Positions 1 to 6,647 of a stretch of DNA of 23,255 nt are shown here, piece by piece. How positions within the stretch are numbered: position 1 is the stretch's first letter; each line of letters opens with the position of its first letter. The position numbers were made by a program, and so were the translations under genes. This DNA is from a virus: positions 1 through 23,255 of IMG/VR virus record IMGVR_UViG_3300028920_000276. The stretch is one strand, 5' to 3'. Under the pieces are notes generated by a model. The model saw only the letters and a list, made by a program, of their open reading frames with translations. It ran no database searches and was not told the DNA's origin.

Positions 1-1000
1 CAACGCCACAAATTTTCTATTTTAGATTTTTTTGAGTGCAATGTAATATAATAAGATACTTTTATTACATTTTATCGTTATTTTTTCCTTATTATTCCTT
101 ATTGATAATAATGAATCTTTTATATCATTATCACTTTAAATGATATATTTGTTTCATAGCAGATAAAAAAAATGGTATATTTGTTTCATTCTTCACGCTT
201 CAAGTAATAAATGTTTCATGATACATATGTTTCAAGTCTTATATAAAATGATATAATTGTATCATTTTTCCTTGATTATAAGTGTAATATAACACTATAA
301 CAGCCGTTAAAACGGCAATTAATTGCGTTAGAAGGCATTTTTTAAAACCATGAATATTTATACCTTAAAGGCAATGAAACGCTGTTAGAACCCCATTCTA
401 AATATCATGTATATGTATACTCTGTATGCTGCTGTTCATGCGGTATCTGGGGCTTCATGCTTCAAATGTTATGTGCTGTATACCGCATTATTGCTTGTTA
501 AATATAACTAATTTTTGGCGTGATTTTTGAAATTATAGTTTCAAAACAATGATATAAGACACTCAAAGATAAAGAAACATAATAGTAATATTATACATGA
601 AACTTTAACCTTTTGAGATCATTTTTATGTTTCAAGGTGTATCATGACGGTTACATGTATAATATTCATTATTGTTTTAATATAAATGTAATACTTGTAA
701 TAAAAAATAGGAAATGTTACAACTTCAAGATGAATGTAAAGGTTTCATGATTAGCCTTAATATATGTTTTACATTACATGAGTTATGTTAAAGTTTCATG
801 AAGTGCAAAATTTTTCAAACATGGGGTTATGTGTCATTTGTGTAACGACTGTGTACGTGGCGTTAAGAAGGTTACAGATATGTACCCTCTAAGTTGCTAT
901 TATGTTACATCTTTTAGGTGCAGTATTGGGTACAAAATAGTTTAATAATAACGGTTTTATCGGTTTAATACGGCATACAAAATTATAGGTATTATTATCG
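1..1000. other. Noncoding, repeat-rich intergenic region
   Basis: I find no convincing gene in this kilobase on either strand; the frames are short and lack ribosome binding sites. It is AT-rich with scattered short words. TTTCAT occurs at about 152, 184, 214, 743 and 794, with its complement at 597, and TTTCAA at about 230, 539, 630 and 813. There are also several TGTAAT/ATTACA words. A 14-nt palindrome lies at 303-316 and a 7-bp inverted repeat pairs 440-446 with 480-486. It lies downstream of the endonuclease gene ending at 1001. It could be a replication origin, a regulatory or packaging region, or decayed DNA. The sequence alone does not decide, and the window edge hides its left neighbour. 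Confidence 0.6.
440..486. repeat. 7-bp inverted repeat, possible hairpin
   Basis: GCGGTAT at 440-446 is the exact reverse complement of ATACCGC at 480-486, with 33 nt between. This is the most GC-rich part of the first kilobase. No poly-T tract follows on either strand, so it does not look like a simple terminator. It may be a small structured RNA element or a protein site. Function unknown. Confidence 0.4.
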
Positions 1001-1029
1001 CTATCGGTTTAAGATACTCTTTAAAATTT
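921..1029. repeat. Imperfect direct repeat, copy A (3' flank of endonuclease gene)
   Basis: This segment covers the last codons and downstream flank of the endonuclease gene ending at 1001. It matches 2298-2409 imperfectly over about 110 nt. Shared blocks include CAGTATTGGGTACAAAATAG at 921-940 (TAGTATTGGATACAAAATTA in the other copy), ACGGTTTTATCGGTTTA at 951-967, TACAAAATTA, and a final TATCGGTTTA followed by CTCTTT and TTAAAATTTT. The copies have diverged, so the duplication is not recent. It marks the 3' boundary of an endonuclease cassette. Confidence 0.8.
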
Positions 1030-2128
1030 TCTCAACACTACTAAATTTATTATAGGGTATTCTCAATAGCTGTATACTATGTTTATCGCAATAATCTTTT
1101 TTCATTTCGTCATGTTTACATGTAATTTTAAACTTTTCTTCTGCTAATTTAGGATTATTCCCACTAAAATCATGAGGTTCAAAATGTTGTTTACCGTCGT
1201 ATTCAATACATAAGTTATAATCTTTTAAATAGAAATCAAATCTAAGGTGTTTCTTATCTTTTAAATCCTCAAACTTATGTTCATAACTAAAGGGTATTTT
1301 ATTCTTTCTTAAATAATTCATTATCTTCTTCTCACCTTTAGATATTAAATATCTACACTTGGGACACCTATTACCCCGCAAAAAATCGTTTGGTTTTGAT
1401 TCCCATTCATGCCCACATTCATTGTGTCTAATTTTTACCCCTGTTTTATTGTTTACATATTCCCCTAAAACAGAGTATTCTTCCCCTACTAAGTCGTACA
1501 CTTCTTTTTTAAATTGCTCTGTTGTTTTTCTGTATACATGTCCAAAACACTTTGGACACCCTTTACCATTTAAAAAAGAAGACGTAGTTGTACCCCATTC
1601 ATGCCCACAAATGTTATGCCTCATTTTTACTTTTTCATTAGCTCCTATATACTCGCCTAAAACTATATACTCATCCCTATATAAATTAAAAACCTCTTTT
1701 TTAAAACCCTCTGCGGCACGTTTAATATACTTACCACATTTAGTACACCTTCTACCCTGTAAGAAACTTGCTGGAGTTACACTATATTCATACCCACATT
1801 TGTTATGCTTCATTAATATCTTAGAATGAGCACCTTCATATTCTCCTAAAATGGTATATTCATTCCCAACTAAATCATATACTTCTTCTTTAAATTTTTC
1901 TGTTGTTTTAGTTCTTGTTTTTCCAGATTTCTTATACCTACAAATAGGACATCCTGAACCTCGTAATATATTATTAGGTACAATTTCCCATTCATGTCCA
2001 CATTTATTATGTCTCATAAGTATTTTAGTTCTATCGTTAATATACTGCCCTAATACTGTATATTCATCACCCACAAGACCATAAACTTCTTTAACAAACT
2101 GCTCTTGTGTCTTTCTTTTACCTCTCAT
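1001..2128 (-). CDS. Putative homing endonuclease, four zinc-ribbon modules plus Vsr-like nuclease
   Basis: This 375-residue protein is probably a free-standing homing endonuclease. Residues about 6-255 are four tandem modules of roughly 60 residues. Each has an F-K-(K/E)-E-V helix, a D/E-E-Y-x-V/I-L-G-(E/Q)-Y segment, an HNxCG motif and a closing CxxC pair, so each probably binds one zinc and contacts DNA. Residues about 262-375 form the nuclease: KGEKKI, RFDFYL, then CIEYDGKQHF and a late LLRIPY strand, as in Vsr/DUF559/EDxHD-type enzymes. The start ATG has AAAGGGG 10 nt upstream. It has its own promoter at 2178-2206 and a start-codon-sequestering inverted repeat. It is paralogous to the gene at 12821-13921. 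Mobility is inferred from the family and the flanking repeats; cleavage activity is not shown. Confidence 0.85.
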   Translation of the reverse strand: MRGKRKTQEQFVKEVYGLVGDEYTVLGQYINDRTKILMRHNKCGHEWEIVPNNILRGSGCPICRYKKSGKTRTKTTEKFKEEVYDLVGNEYTILGEYEGAHSKILMKHNKCGYEYSVTPASFLQGRRCTKCGKYIKRAAEGFKKEVFNLYRDEYIVLGEYIGANEKVKMRHNICGHEWGTTTSSFLNGKGCPKCFGHVYRKTTEQFKKEVYDLVGEEYSVLGEYVNNKTGVKIRHNECGHEWESKPNDFLRGNRCPKCRYLISKGEKKIMNYLRKNKIPFSYEHKFEDLKDKKHLRFDFYLKDYNLCIEYDGKQHFEPHDFSGNNPKLAEEKFKITCKHDEMKKDYCDKHSIQLLRIPYNKFSSVEKILKSILNR

Positions 2129-2184
2129 ATAATATACACCCCTTTAAATATTACAAAAATGTTTCTATTCTGTGTATATTATAT
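2127..2184 (-). promoter_or_regulatory. Inverted repeat that could sequester the endonuclease start in read-through mRNA
   Basis: ATATAATATACAC at 2127-2139 is a perfect 13-bp inverted repeat of 2172-2184, with a 32-nt loop. The downstream arm covers two bases of the ATG, the spacer and the edge of the AAAGGGG ribosome binding site at 2139-2145. The upstream arm contains the -10 box at 2178-2183. Transcripts starting about 6-7 nt past that box would lack the upstream arm and stay translatable. Transcripts arriving from upstream would fold and hide the start. A DNA-level operator is the alternative reading. Confidence 0.7.
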
Positions 2185-2206
2185 CACAGAATTAATAAAA
2201 AGTCAA
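2178..2206 (-). promoter_or_regulatory. SigA-type promoter of the first endonuclease gene
   Basis: On the minus strand, TTGACT (2206-2201), a 17-nt spacer and TATAAT (2183-2178). The -10 box sits inside the short palindrome TTCTGTG...CACAGAA, a possible additional operator. The start of transcription should fall near 2171-2172, about 45 nt before the ATG. Confidence 0.85.
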
Positions 2207-2297
2207 GGGTAGAAATTTACTCTATTAATGACATGTTACATTTGTTAAGCTGAACTACAATGTGAAAAATTATCCTATAGTAACGGTTTTATCGGTT

Positions 2298-2409
2298 TAG
2301 TATTGGATACAAAATTAGTAAACTATAGCGGTTTTATCGGTTCACTATGCCGTACAAAATTACAGGGCATTATTACCACTATCGGTTTAACTCTCTTTTT
2401 AAAATTTTA
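2298..2409. repeat. Imperfect direct repeat, copy B
   Basis: This is the counterpart of 921-1029. It lies upstream (in transcription order) of the first endonuclease gene and directly after the relic endonuclease tail ending at 2379. It contains GCGGTTTTATCGGTT at 2328-2342 and TATCGGTTTA at 2380-2389. A further unit with ACGGTTTTATCGGTTTA lies just outside at 2283-2299, and a variant GCGGTCTTATCGGTTTA occurs at 2588-2604. Together the copies bracket the endonuclease gene. Confidence 0.75.
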
Positions 2410-2534
2410 TCTATATTCTCAAATTCTGTGTGAAGTATTCTAATTAATTTAGTGTTATTACCTATATAGTATTTACTTAATACAGCGAAACTTAACCCGC
2501 AAAATTTAGGGTTTATATATCTTACTATTAACAT
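2379..2534 (-). pseudogene. Chimeric frame ending in a relic endonuclease C-terminus
   Basis: A 51-codon frame from ATG at 2534 to TAG at 2379. Its last 24 residues (TKLIRILHTEF...KILKRELNR) align with the end of the neighbouring endonuclease (IQLLRIPYNKF...KILKSILNR), down to the same LNR-TAG. The first half (containing INPKFCGLSFAVLSKYYIG) has no counterpart in either endonuclease. There is no good ribosome binding site, and a terminator lies just upstream. I read it as the scar of an older endonuclease gene joined to another reading frame. Whether it is expressed is doubtful. Confidence 0.6.
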
Positions 2535-2562
2535 AAAGGTAACACTTTATAAGCCCCAAAAT

Positions 2563-2592
2563 TTGAAAATAAAAAAACCGCATTTCTGCGGT
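2563..2592 (-). terminator. Rho-independent terminator after the methylase region
   Basis: On the minus strand, ACCGCA-GAAA-TGCGGT (2592-2577) forms a 6-bp stem with a GNRA-type loop. A run of T interrupted by one A follows (2576-2563). It would end the transcript carrying the methylase gene and the small frame at 2594-2671. Confidence 0.85.
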
Positions 2593-2593
2593 C

Positions 2594-2671
2594 TTATCGG
2601 TTTATTCGTGTTGCTTCTCTGTACTCTCTATCTTCTATGTCTTTCTTACCTTCCTATATTAATTTTGGCAT
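2594..2671 (-). pseudogene. Small frame interrupted by an amber codon
   Basis: The ATG at 2671-2669 overlaps the methylase stop (TAATG) and has GGGGG about 7 nt upstream. The frame reads MPKLI, then TAG at 2656-2654, then EGKKDIEDREYREATRINR and TAA at 2596-2594, immediately before the terminator. The charged, ungapped second part looks coding. It is either a small gene broken by a nonsense mutation, a read-through product, or chance. No family recognised. Confidence 0.35.
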
Positions 2672-3510
2672 TATTTAACCCCCAAAATTTTATTATCTTC
2701 TACATATTTATATACTTGCCATTGTGCTATAACAGGAGTACCAGTCATATGGTAGATACTCTGCCAATCTGCGTTTAGTATTAAATCCTTATAATATTGT
2801 ACATTATCTCTATCTTTTATACAAATCCAAAAACTTCTTGCATATTCATCCTCATCATATACTTCTTTACCTATTGCTGCGCCCCAAGCACATATTCCTA
2901 CATCATACTTAAAATCTCCTATATATGTTCTTCTATGCTCTTGTCTTTGTTTCGTTACTTCTTTTATCTCTATTATACTATCTTTATAACTTTTACGTTT
3001 ATTAAGCCCAAATTTTGGTCTTTTATAAATATTTAAACAAACAGGTACTTCTCTATCAGTAAACTTTATCCTCCCTAAATTTTCAGAGTAAATAAGATCA
3101 AATTTATATATACTGTTGTCATTGTTTAACTGGCTTATAGGTAATATAAAGGATACATAATCAGCAATTTCAAAGCTTTTATTACAGAAGGCTCTTGCTA
3201 AGTTTAAACTTCTCCCATATGGTGGATTACCTACTACACATCTGCCTTTCTTATACTTAATGTCTAAAGCTAAATAATCTTGTTCCGTTATTCTACTGTC
3301 TTCTGGCTCTATATCATATGCTAAAGTACCTTTTGGTAAGTAATCTAAAAAGTTACCTTTACCTGCTGACGGCTCTATAAATTCACATATTTCAACGCAA
3401 ATCTCTTTAGTCTTATCTACTACATATTTACATATATCTTTAGGCGTATAATACTTATCTAAGTGTAACTTATTACTTTCTTGCCATTCATTTGTCTTAA
3501 ATTGCTTCAT
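2671..3510 (-). CDS. Adenine-type DNA methyltransferase (N-6 class)
   Basis: A 279-residue SAM-dependent methyltransferase that probably methylates adenine in DNA. Motif I is EPSAGKGNF at about 46-54, preceded by YYTP at 20-23. The acidic end of strand 2 is AYDIEPED at about 64-71. Catalytic motif IV is NPPYG at 95-99, the signature of N6-adenine and N4-cytosine enzymes. No endonuclease partner or specificity subunit is adjacent, so an orphan, self-protecting phage methylase is more likely than a restriction system. It starts at ATG with GGGAGG upstream, and a 6-bp-stem terminator follows at 2563-2592. Target sequence unknown. Confidence 0.85.
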   Translation of the reverse strand: MKQFKTNEWQESNKLHLDKYYTPKDICKYVVDKTKEICVEICEFIEPSAGKGNFLDYLPKGTLAYDIEPEDSRITEQDYLALDIKYKKGRCVVGNPPYGRSLNLARAFCNKSFEIADYVSFILPISQLNNDNSIYKFDLIYSENLGRIKFTDREVPVCLNIYKRPKFGLNKRKSYKDSIIEIKEVTKQRQEHRRTYIGDFKYDVGICAWGAAIGKEVYDEDEYARSFWICIKDRDNVQYYKDLILNADWQSIYHMTGTPVIAQWQVYKYVEDNKILGVK

Positions 3511-3552
3511 TAAAACCTCCCATAAGCCGAAATTTTTATTATCTAAACCTTT

Positions 3553-3642
3553 TTAATATTTTACCTCTGTTGTCACAACATGTTCTTCCTCTGAAAGAGA
3601 TACTGATGTATAAACATATATGGCATCTTTTACGTACTCCAT
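3553..3642 (-). CDS. Small hypothetical protein (29 aa)
   Basis: A 29-codon frame, MEYVKDAIYVYTSVSLSEEE and onward to TEVKY, with GAGGG about 9 nt before its ATG. It sits between two well-supported genes in the same direction. Its start overlaps the stop of the upstream 20-codon frame (TAATG), which suggests translational coupling. No family recognised. Confidence 0.45.
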   Translation of the reverse strand: MEYVKDAIYVYTSVSLSEEEHVVTTEVKY

Positions 3643-3704
3643 TAAAATCTACCCTCAAAATATTTCAGTATTTTATACAAGCTACTTACCGTTTCTCCTC
3701 TCAT
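3642..3704 (-). CDS. Very short hypothetical frame (20 aa), possibly a coupling leader
   Basis: A 20-codon frame, MRGETVSSLYKILKYFEGRF, whose stop overlaps the next start by one base. Its own ribosome binding site is unclear. It may serve mainly to couple translation into the 29-codon gene, or may be chance. Low certainty. Confidence 0.25.
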   Translation of the reverse strand: MRGETVSSLYKILKYFEGRF

Positions 3705-3738
3705 ATAATCTTAATCACTATTTAACCCCAAAAATTAA

Positions 3739-4098
3739 TTACTCTCCAACATACCATTTCTCATCACTCGTCCCATACTCCTTATAGAACCATTGGTCTT
3801 TAACTTTACTTACTATAGCGGAATAAAAGCGGAAAATTTTAAACTGTTTTAAAGCCCAAATTTCACCAGTAGCCCATTCATAAACTTCATCTTCAGGAAA
3901 GTATAAATCTCCTTTATCGACTAAAGCGTAGTAAATTGTAACCCTATCGCCTTCCTTGAACTCACTCTCAACCATTAAAGAACCGTTAGCTGTATAAGAA
4001 ACAGGGTAATACTTAACACCGTCCCGATACGATTCAAATTCAGGCTTTACAACCTTTCCGTCTAAACTATCGTCCGTAGACGCTATAAATACTCTCAT
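3739..4098 (-). CDS. Hypothetical protein (119 aa)
   Basis: Not recognised. The 119-residue soluble protein starts MRVFIASTDDSLDGKVV and has many aromatic and charged residues, with no membrane segment or cysteine motif. It starts at ATG with AGGGTGAT upstream and follows the 106-residue gene by 16 nt, so the two are probably co-transcribed. It is one of a run of small accessory genes between the YopX gene and the methylase gene. Confidence 0.75.
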   Translation of the reverse strand: MRVFIASTDDSLDGKVVKPEFESYRDGVKYYPVSYTANGSLMVESEFKEGDRVTIYYALVDKGDLYFPEDEVYEWATGEIWALKQFKIFRFYSAIVSKVKDQWFYKEYGTSDEKWYVGE

Positions 4099-4114
4099 AT
4101 TAACATCACCCTAC

Positions 4115-4435
4115 TCAATCTAAAATATCTCTCATTATTTTAAAATCTTTAAACTCATCATCTATTATCTCAGCTGCTATAAAGCTGTCTTCACTATAAT
4201 TAAGCCGTTTTTGTATCAATAGTTTAGTATCTTCAAGGAATCTTTCTACTTCTTTTATAGAAACAGGGTTTTCTACATACCTTACAAATTGATATGGTGC
4301 TTTATATGTCCCATTAATAGAAATGCCTTTAGGCGTTATCTTAGTAACATCTCTTACCTCTAAATTCTTATACCCAGTTTCTACCATAACTACTTTATCT
4401 CCTAAATTTACAGCATTACCACAAAAATCTTCCAT
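4115..4435 (-). CDS. Hypothetical protein (106 aa)
   Basis: Not recognised at family level. It opens with MEDFCGNAVNLGDKVVMVE, and the GD-x-V pattern resembles small phage proteins with an SH3-like barrel. The C-terminal half, from about residue 55, looks helical and charged. Its ATG directly follows the stop of the upstream 89-residue gene, whose end (TTGGAGGATGATTAA) supplies the ribosome binding site, so translation is coupled. Confidence 0.75.
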   Translation of the reverse strand: MEDFCGNAVNLGDKVVMVETGYKNLEVRDVTKITPKGISINGTYKAPYQFVRYVENPVSIKEVERFLEDTKLLIQKRLNYSEDSFIAAEIIDDEFKDFKIMRDILD

Positions 4436-4705
4436 TTAATCATCCTCCAATTGTCTTTTGTGGATACTATACAGTTCACTCTTATAGCTGCTATGTATAC
4501 TACTAATCTTCTCTACAAAGCGTTCTAAACGCGGAAAATTTATACTGTTTAAATATCCAGTTTCTTCAATTAACCTTAACAACTGAGTCCCATATTTAAA
4601 ATCTAAGTAGTAGCCTGACTTTACTCTTTCAGTTAAATTATCATTAAATGTAATTATTTCCGTACCTTTTAAATTACCATAAATTTTATTGGCTTTATAC
4701 TTCAC
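4436..4705 (-). CDS. Hypothetical protein (89 aa), GTG start
   Basis: Not recognised. The 89-residue protein is mixed alpha/beta, starts at GTG with GGGAGG 6 nt upstream, and ends directly against the next ATG. It is basic at the N-terminus (MKYKANKIYGNLKG) and helical and charged at the C-terminus. No motif points to an activity. Confidence 0.7.
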   Translation of the reverse strand: MKYKANKIYGNLKGTEIITFNDNLTERVKSGYYLDFKYGTQLLRLIEETGYLNSINFPRLERFVEKISSIHSSYKSELYSIHKRQLEDD

Positions 4706-4772
4706 TCTAACCTCCCAAAGTTTTAACTGCCCAAGTCTCTACGAACACTCATGAAACTTTTTAAGGCGCATT

Positions 4773-5147
4773 TTAAATGCTTTTAAGCAATTCAGAGTTG
4801 TCTGCGATGTTTCCGATTATTTTCACTGGGTAATCAAATAAACTGAAATCTCTGTCTCCACATTCAACTCCCCAACATCCTCTTATTTGTTTAACAACAC
4901 CGATTTTTGAAGAAACCGTATTTTTAACAATATCACCTTCAAAAATTTTGTTTCCGTTAGCGTCGTTAATTCCTGTATACTGCTCAATTGTTTCAGGATC
5001 AACCTCACTACCACACAAAACATCTGTTTTCCGGTATATAATATGTCCGTTAGATTGTTTTCGATAATATCCGTGAATGAAATCTCTATCCTTGATGATT
5101 TTCCCCTCAATGTCTACGAGTTTCCCTCTAAACAAAATTTCTCTCAT
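4773..5147 (-). CDS. YopX family protein
   Basis: A 124-residue YopX-domain protein, a common phage accessory family of unknown biochemical role. Diagnostic segments are MREILFRGKLVD at the start, VDPETIEQYTGINDANG at about 49-65, KIFEGDIVKN at about 67-76, and a closing IIGNIADNSELL. These match the family pattern of FRGK, VDPET-QYTG, GDIV and GNI-DNPEL. It is first in a transcript from the consensus promoter at 5190-5218, with AGGAGGAAGT before the ATG. The small unknown genes down to the methylase probably share this transcript. Confidence 0.92.
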   Translation of the reverse strand: MREILFRGKLVDIEGKIIKDRDFIHGYYRKQSNGHIIYRKTDVLCGSEVDPETIEQYTGINDANGNKIFEGDIVKNTVSSKIGVVKQIRGCWGVECGDRDFSLFDYPVKIIGNIADNSELLKSI

Positions 5148-5189
5148 ACTTCCTCCTCTATATACATGTATCTAATCGCCTACTTACTT

Positions 5190-5218
5190 ATAATATACCT
5201 TTTATATTTTATTGTCAA
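5190..5218 (-). promoter_or_regulatory. SigA-type promoter upstream of the YopX gene
   Basis: On the minus strand, TTGACA (5218-5213), a 17-nt spacer and TATTAT (5195-5190). It lies about 45 nt before the YopX ATG and likely drives the block of small genes running to the terminator at 2563-2592. Confidence 0.8.
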
Positions 5219-5265
5219 GGTCTTTTATGTTAAATGCTTGAAAACATTTTGTAAACCCGAAAAAT

Positions 5266-5715
5266 TTAATCGTAAATCCAATCTGCATAACACATAGCTT
5301 CCCTACGCTCACAATCTTTATATTTTTCAGTAACATTTCCTGTAATATCGAAAATATCTCCACCAAACTCAGTTACATAGTGGTACTCTTCAGTAAGATA
5401 CATAATAGACGCTCCGTATAATCTCCTACACAACCAATCCGCAAATGTAAAACACTGTCCATTAGTAAAAGCATATATAAGCGTATCTTCGTGCTCACTT
5501 CCAGCTAATCTAAACTTTTTACACCATTCCTCAGGTGATCCTGTTTTACTCTGATCTGTTATCTCTACTACCTGAGATTCGTAAATATTAAGGCTTACTT
5601 TTGCGTCTAAACCGTTTAAAACGTCTACTATGTACATACCGTTTACTATATTTACAATTTCACCTCTTAGATATTTACTATTTAATAAAAACTCTATTTT
5701 ATCCCCTTTAACCAT
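5266..5715 (-). CDS. Hypothetical protein (149 aa)
   Basis: The first ~50 residues (MVKGDKIEFLLNSKYLRGEI...) look like a small beta-barrel. The rest contains SEHEDTLIYAFTNGQCFTFADWLCRRLYGA and EYHYVTEFGGDIFDITG. The pattern of ALTNGQCFTFA-x-(W)-L followed by E-x-x-H-V-x-x-GG-x-x-x-D-x-x-G is seen in many phage and bacterial hypothetical proteins. The conserved Cys, His and Asp are suggestive of a papain-like or NlpC-like fold, but I would not assign an activity. It starts at ATG with GGAGG 6 nt upstream and lies directly after the frameshifted frame at 5717-5910. Confidence 0.75.
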   Translation of the reverse strand: MVKGDKIEFLLNSKYLRGEIVNIVNGMYIVDVLNGLDAKVSLNIYESQVVEITDQSKTGSPEEWCKKFRLAGSEHEDTLIYAFTNGQCFTFADWLCRRLYGASIMYLTEEYHYVTEFGGDIFDITGNVTEKYKDCERREAMCYADWIYD

Positions 5716-5716
5716 T

Positions 5717-5910
5717 TTACCCTCCTATAGTATTAGCTTTTAAATCGATTCTCTCTTTAATCTCTTCTATATCATAAAGTTATCTTCTGCATACTCTTCT
5801 ACTTTACAACCCCATAAATTTTCCGTGTAAAAATCCGCAAATTTTTCGGTTTTGTTTCGTATATCAATATCTTTAGTGTGTATAGCTCTTGTTAAAAATT
5901 TGTCTAACAC
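5717..5910 (-). pseudogene. Frameshifted small gene
   Basis: Starting at GTG (5910), a frame reads VLDKFLTRAIHTKDIDIRNK, then TEKFADFYTENLWGCKVEEY, AEDNF, and stops at 5767. Entering a different frame at AACTTTATGATATAG gives YDIEEIKERIDLKANTIGG, which stops at 5717 within the ribosome binding site of the next gene. Both halves look coding and join naturally with one indel. It sits just behind a consensus promoter but lacks a clear ribosome binding site. It may be a decayed gene, a sequencing indel, or, less likely, a programmed frameshift. Confidence 0.5.
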
Positions 5911-5934
5911 TTTTGAATTTTCAACTTATATAAA

Positions 5935-5963
5935 ATTGTATATCATCATACCACTACTGTCAA
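5935..5963 (-). promoter_or_regulatory. SigA-type promoter
   Basis: On the minus strand, TTGACA (5963-5958), a 17-nt spacer and TACAAT (5940-5935). It lies just beyond the end of the 215-residue gene and drives the frameshifted frame and the 149-residue gene. Confidence 0.8.
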
Positions 5964-5971
5964 CCAACTCT

Positions 5972-6619
5972 CTACAACTTACCTGTTTTAAAAGCTTTTA
6001 ACAGAGTAACTCCGTCGATGTTATCAATATTATTTTTAATATAATTGCAGTTTTTTCTATACCTGTAAGATAGAGTTTTAGCCCAGAAATCCATTATTAA
6101 CCCATTCTCTCTTAACGTGCTGCCTAAAAGCTCTCGAATATCTGTATAATCTTGGTCTAAAATCTTCAGCTGCCAATCACACATATTTTCTACAACTGCT
6201 TCTATATCTGGTTTATTTATTTTATTTATTTCAGGTACAGAATAACTTACTTTTAAAGACTTTTCTACTAAATACATTCCAACATCTTTATATGTTTCCT
6301 GAATGTATTTAATTTTATCTGTATCTGAACTATCTAAAACTACCGATAATTTAAAGCAAAATTTTTTAAGATTTTTTACTTTTCCGTCTACATCTTTAAC
6401 AGTATCTTTTTTTGTGAAAATCTCTAACCCGTATAGCCCTGAATACCCCAGATACTCGTAGTCAAATACAATAATGTCTATGTTACTATTACCTAATTTT
6501 ACATCAAACGCAAATACTCTATCTATAAACGTATCTTCTACCATAAAATCTGCCATACACTTTCTAAGTGTGTCCTTGTCCATACTTAAAATATCGTTTC
6601 TTCTTACTTTGTAATCCAT
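5972..6619 (-). CDS. Hypothetical protein (215 aa), possible PD-(D/E)XK-like fold
   Basis: The central part reads NIDIIVFDYEY at about 46-56, then LYGLEIFTKKDTVKDV at about 62-77, then a predicted helix and LSVVLD. This order (an acidic residue in a strand, then E-I-x-(S/T)-x-x-D-T, then a helix and a strand) resembles sce7726/MmcB-like nucleases. However, the catalytic lysine of ExK is replaced by phenylalanine (EIF), so the site may be dead or my match may be wrong. It has its own promoter at 6648-6676 and AAAGGAGG before the ATG. Confidence 0.75.
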   Translation of the reverse strand: MDYKVRRNDILSMDKDTLRKCMADFMVEDTFIDRVFAFDVKLGNSNIDIIVFDYEYLGYSGLYGLEIFTKKDTVKDVDGKVKNLKKFCFKLSVVLDSSDTDKIKYIQETYKDVGMYLVEKSLKVSYSVPEINKINKPDIEAVVENMCDWQLKILDQDYTDIRELLGSTLRENGLIMDFWAKTLSYRYRKNCNYIKNNIDNIDGVTLLKAFKTGKL

Positions 6620-6647
6620 TTTAATTCCTCCTTTAAGTTTATACTCA

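Noticed and set aside
340-511. Cys-rich plus-strand frame (about 50 codons ending near 500)
   Set aside because: It has no start codon or ribosome binding site near its 5' end and lies on the strand that carries no other gene.
1359-2084. Plus-strand frames of 156 and 77 codons opposite the first endonuclease
   Set aside because: They are mirror frames of the repeated zinc-ribbon modules (the repeats keep the antisense frame open) and have no ribosome binding sites.
2797-3036. Plus-strand hydrophobic frame inside the methylase gene
   Set aside because: The hydrophobic composition is the antisense of Lys/Glu/Tyr-rich coding sequence; the methylase motifs are unambiguous on the other strand.
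4883-5110. 75-codon minus-strand frame inside the YopX gene
   Set aside because: It is an alternative frame of a gene with clear family motifs.
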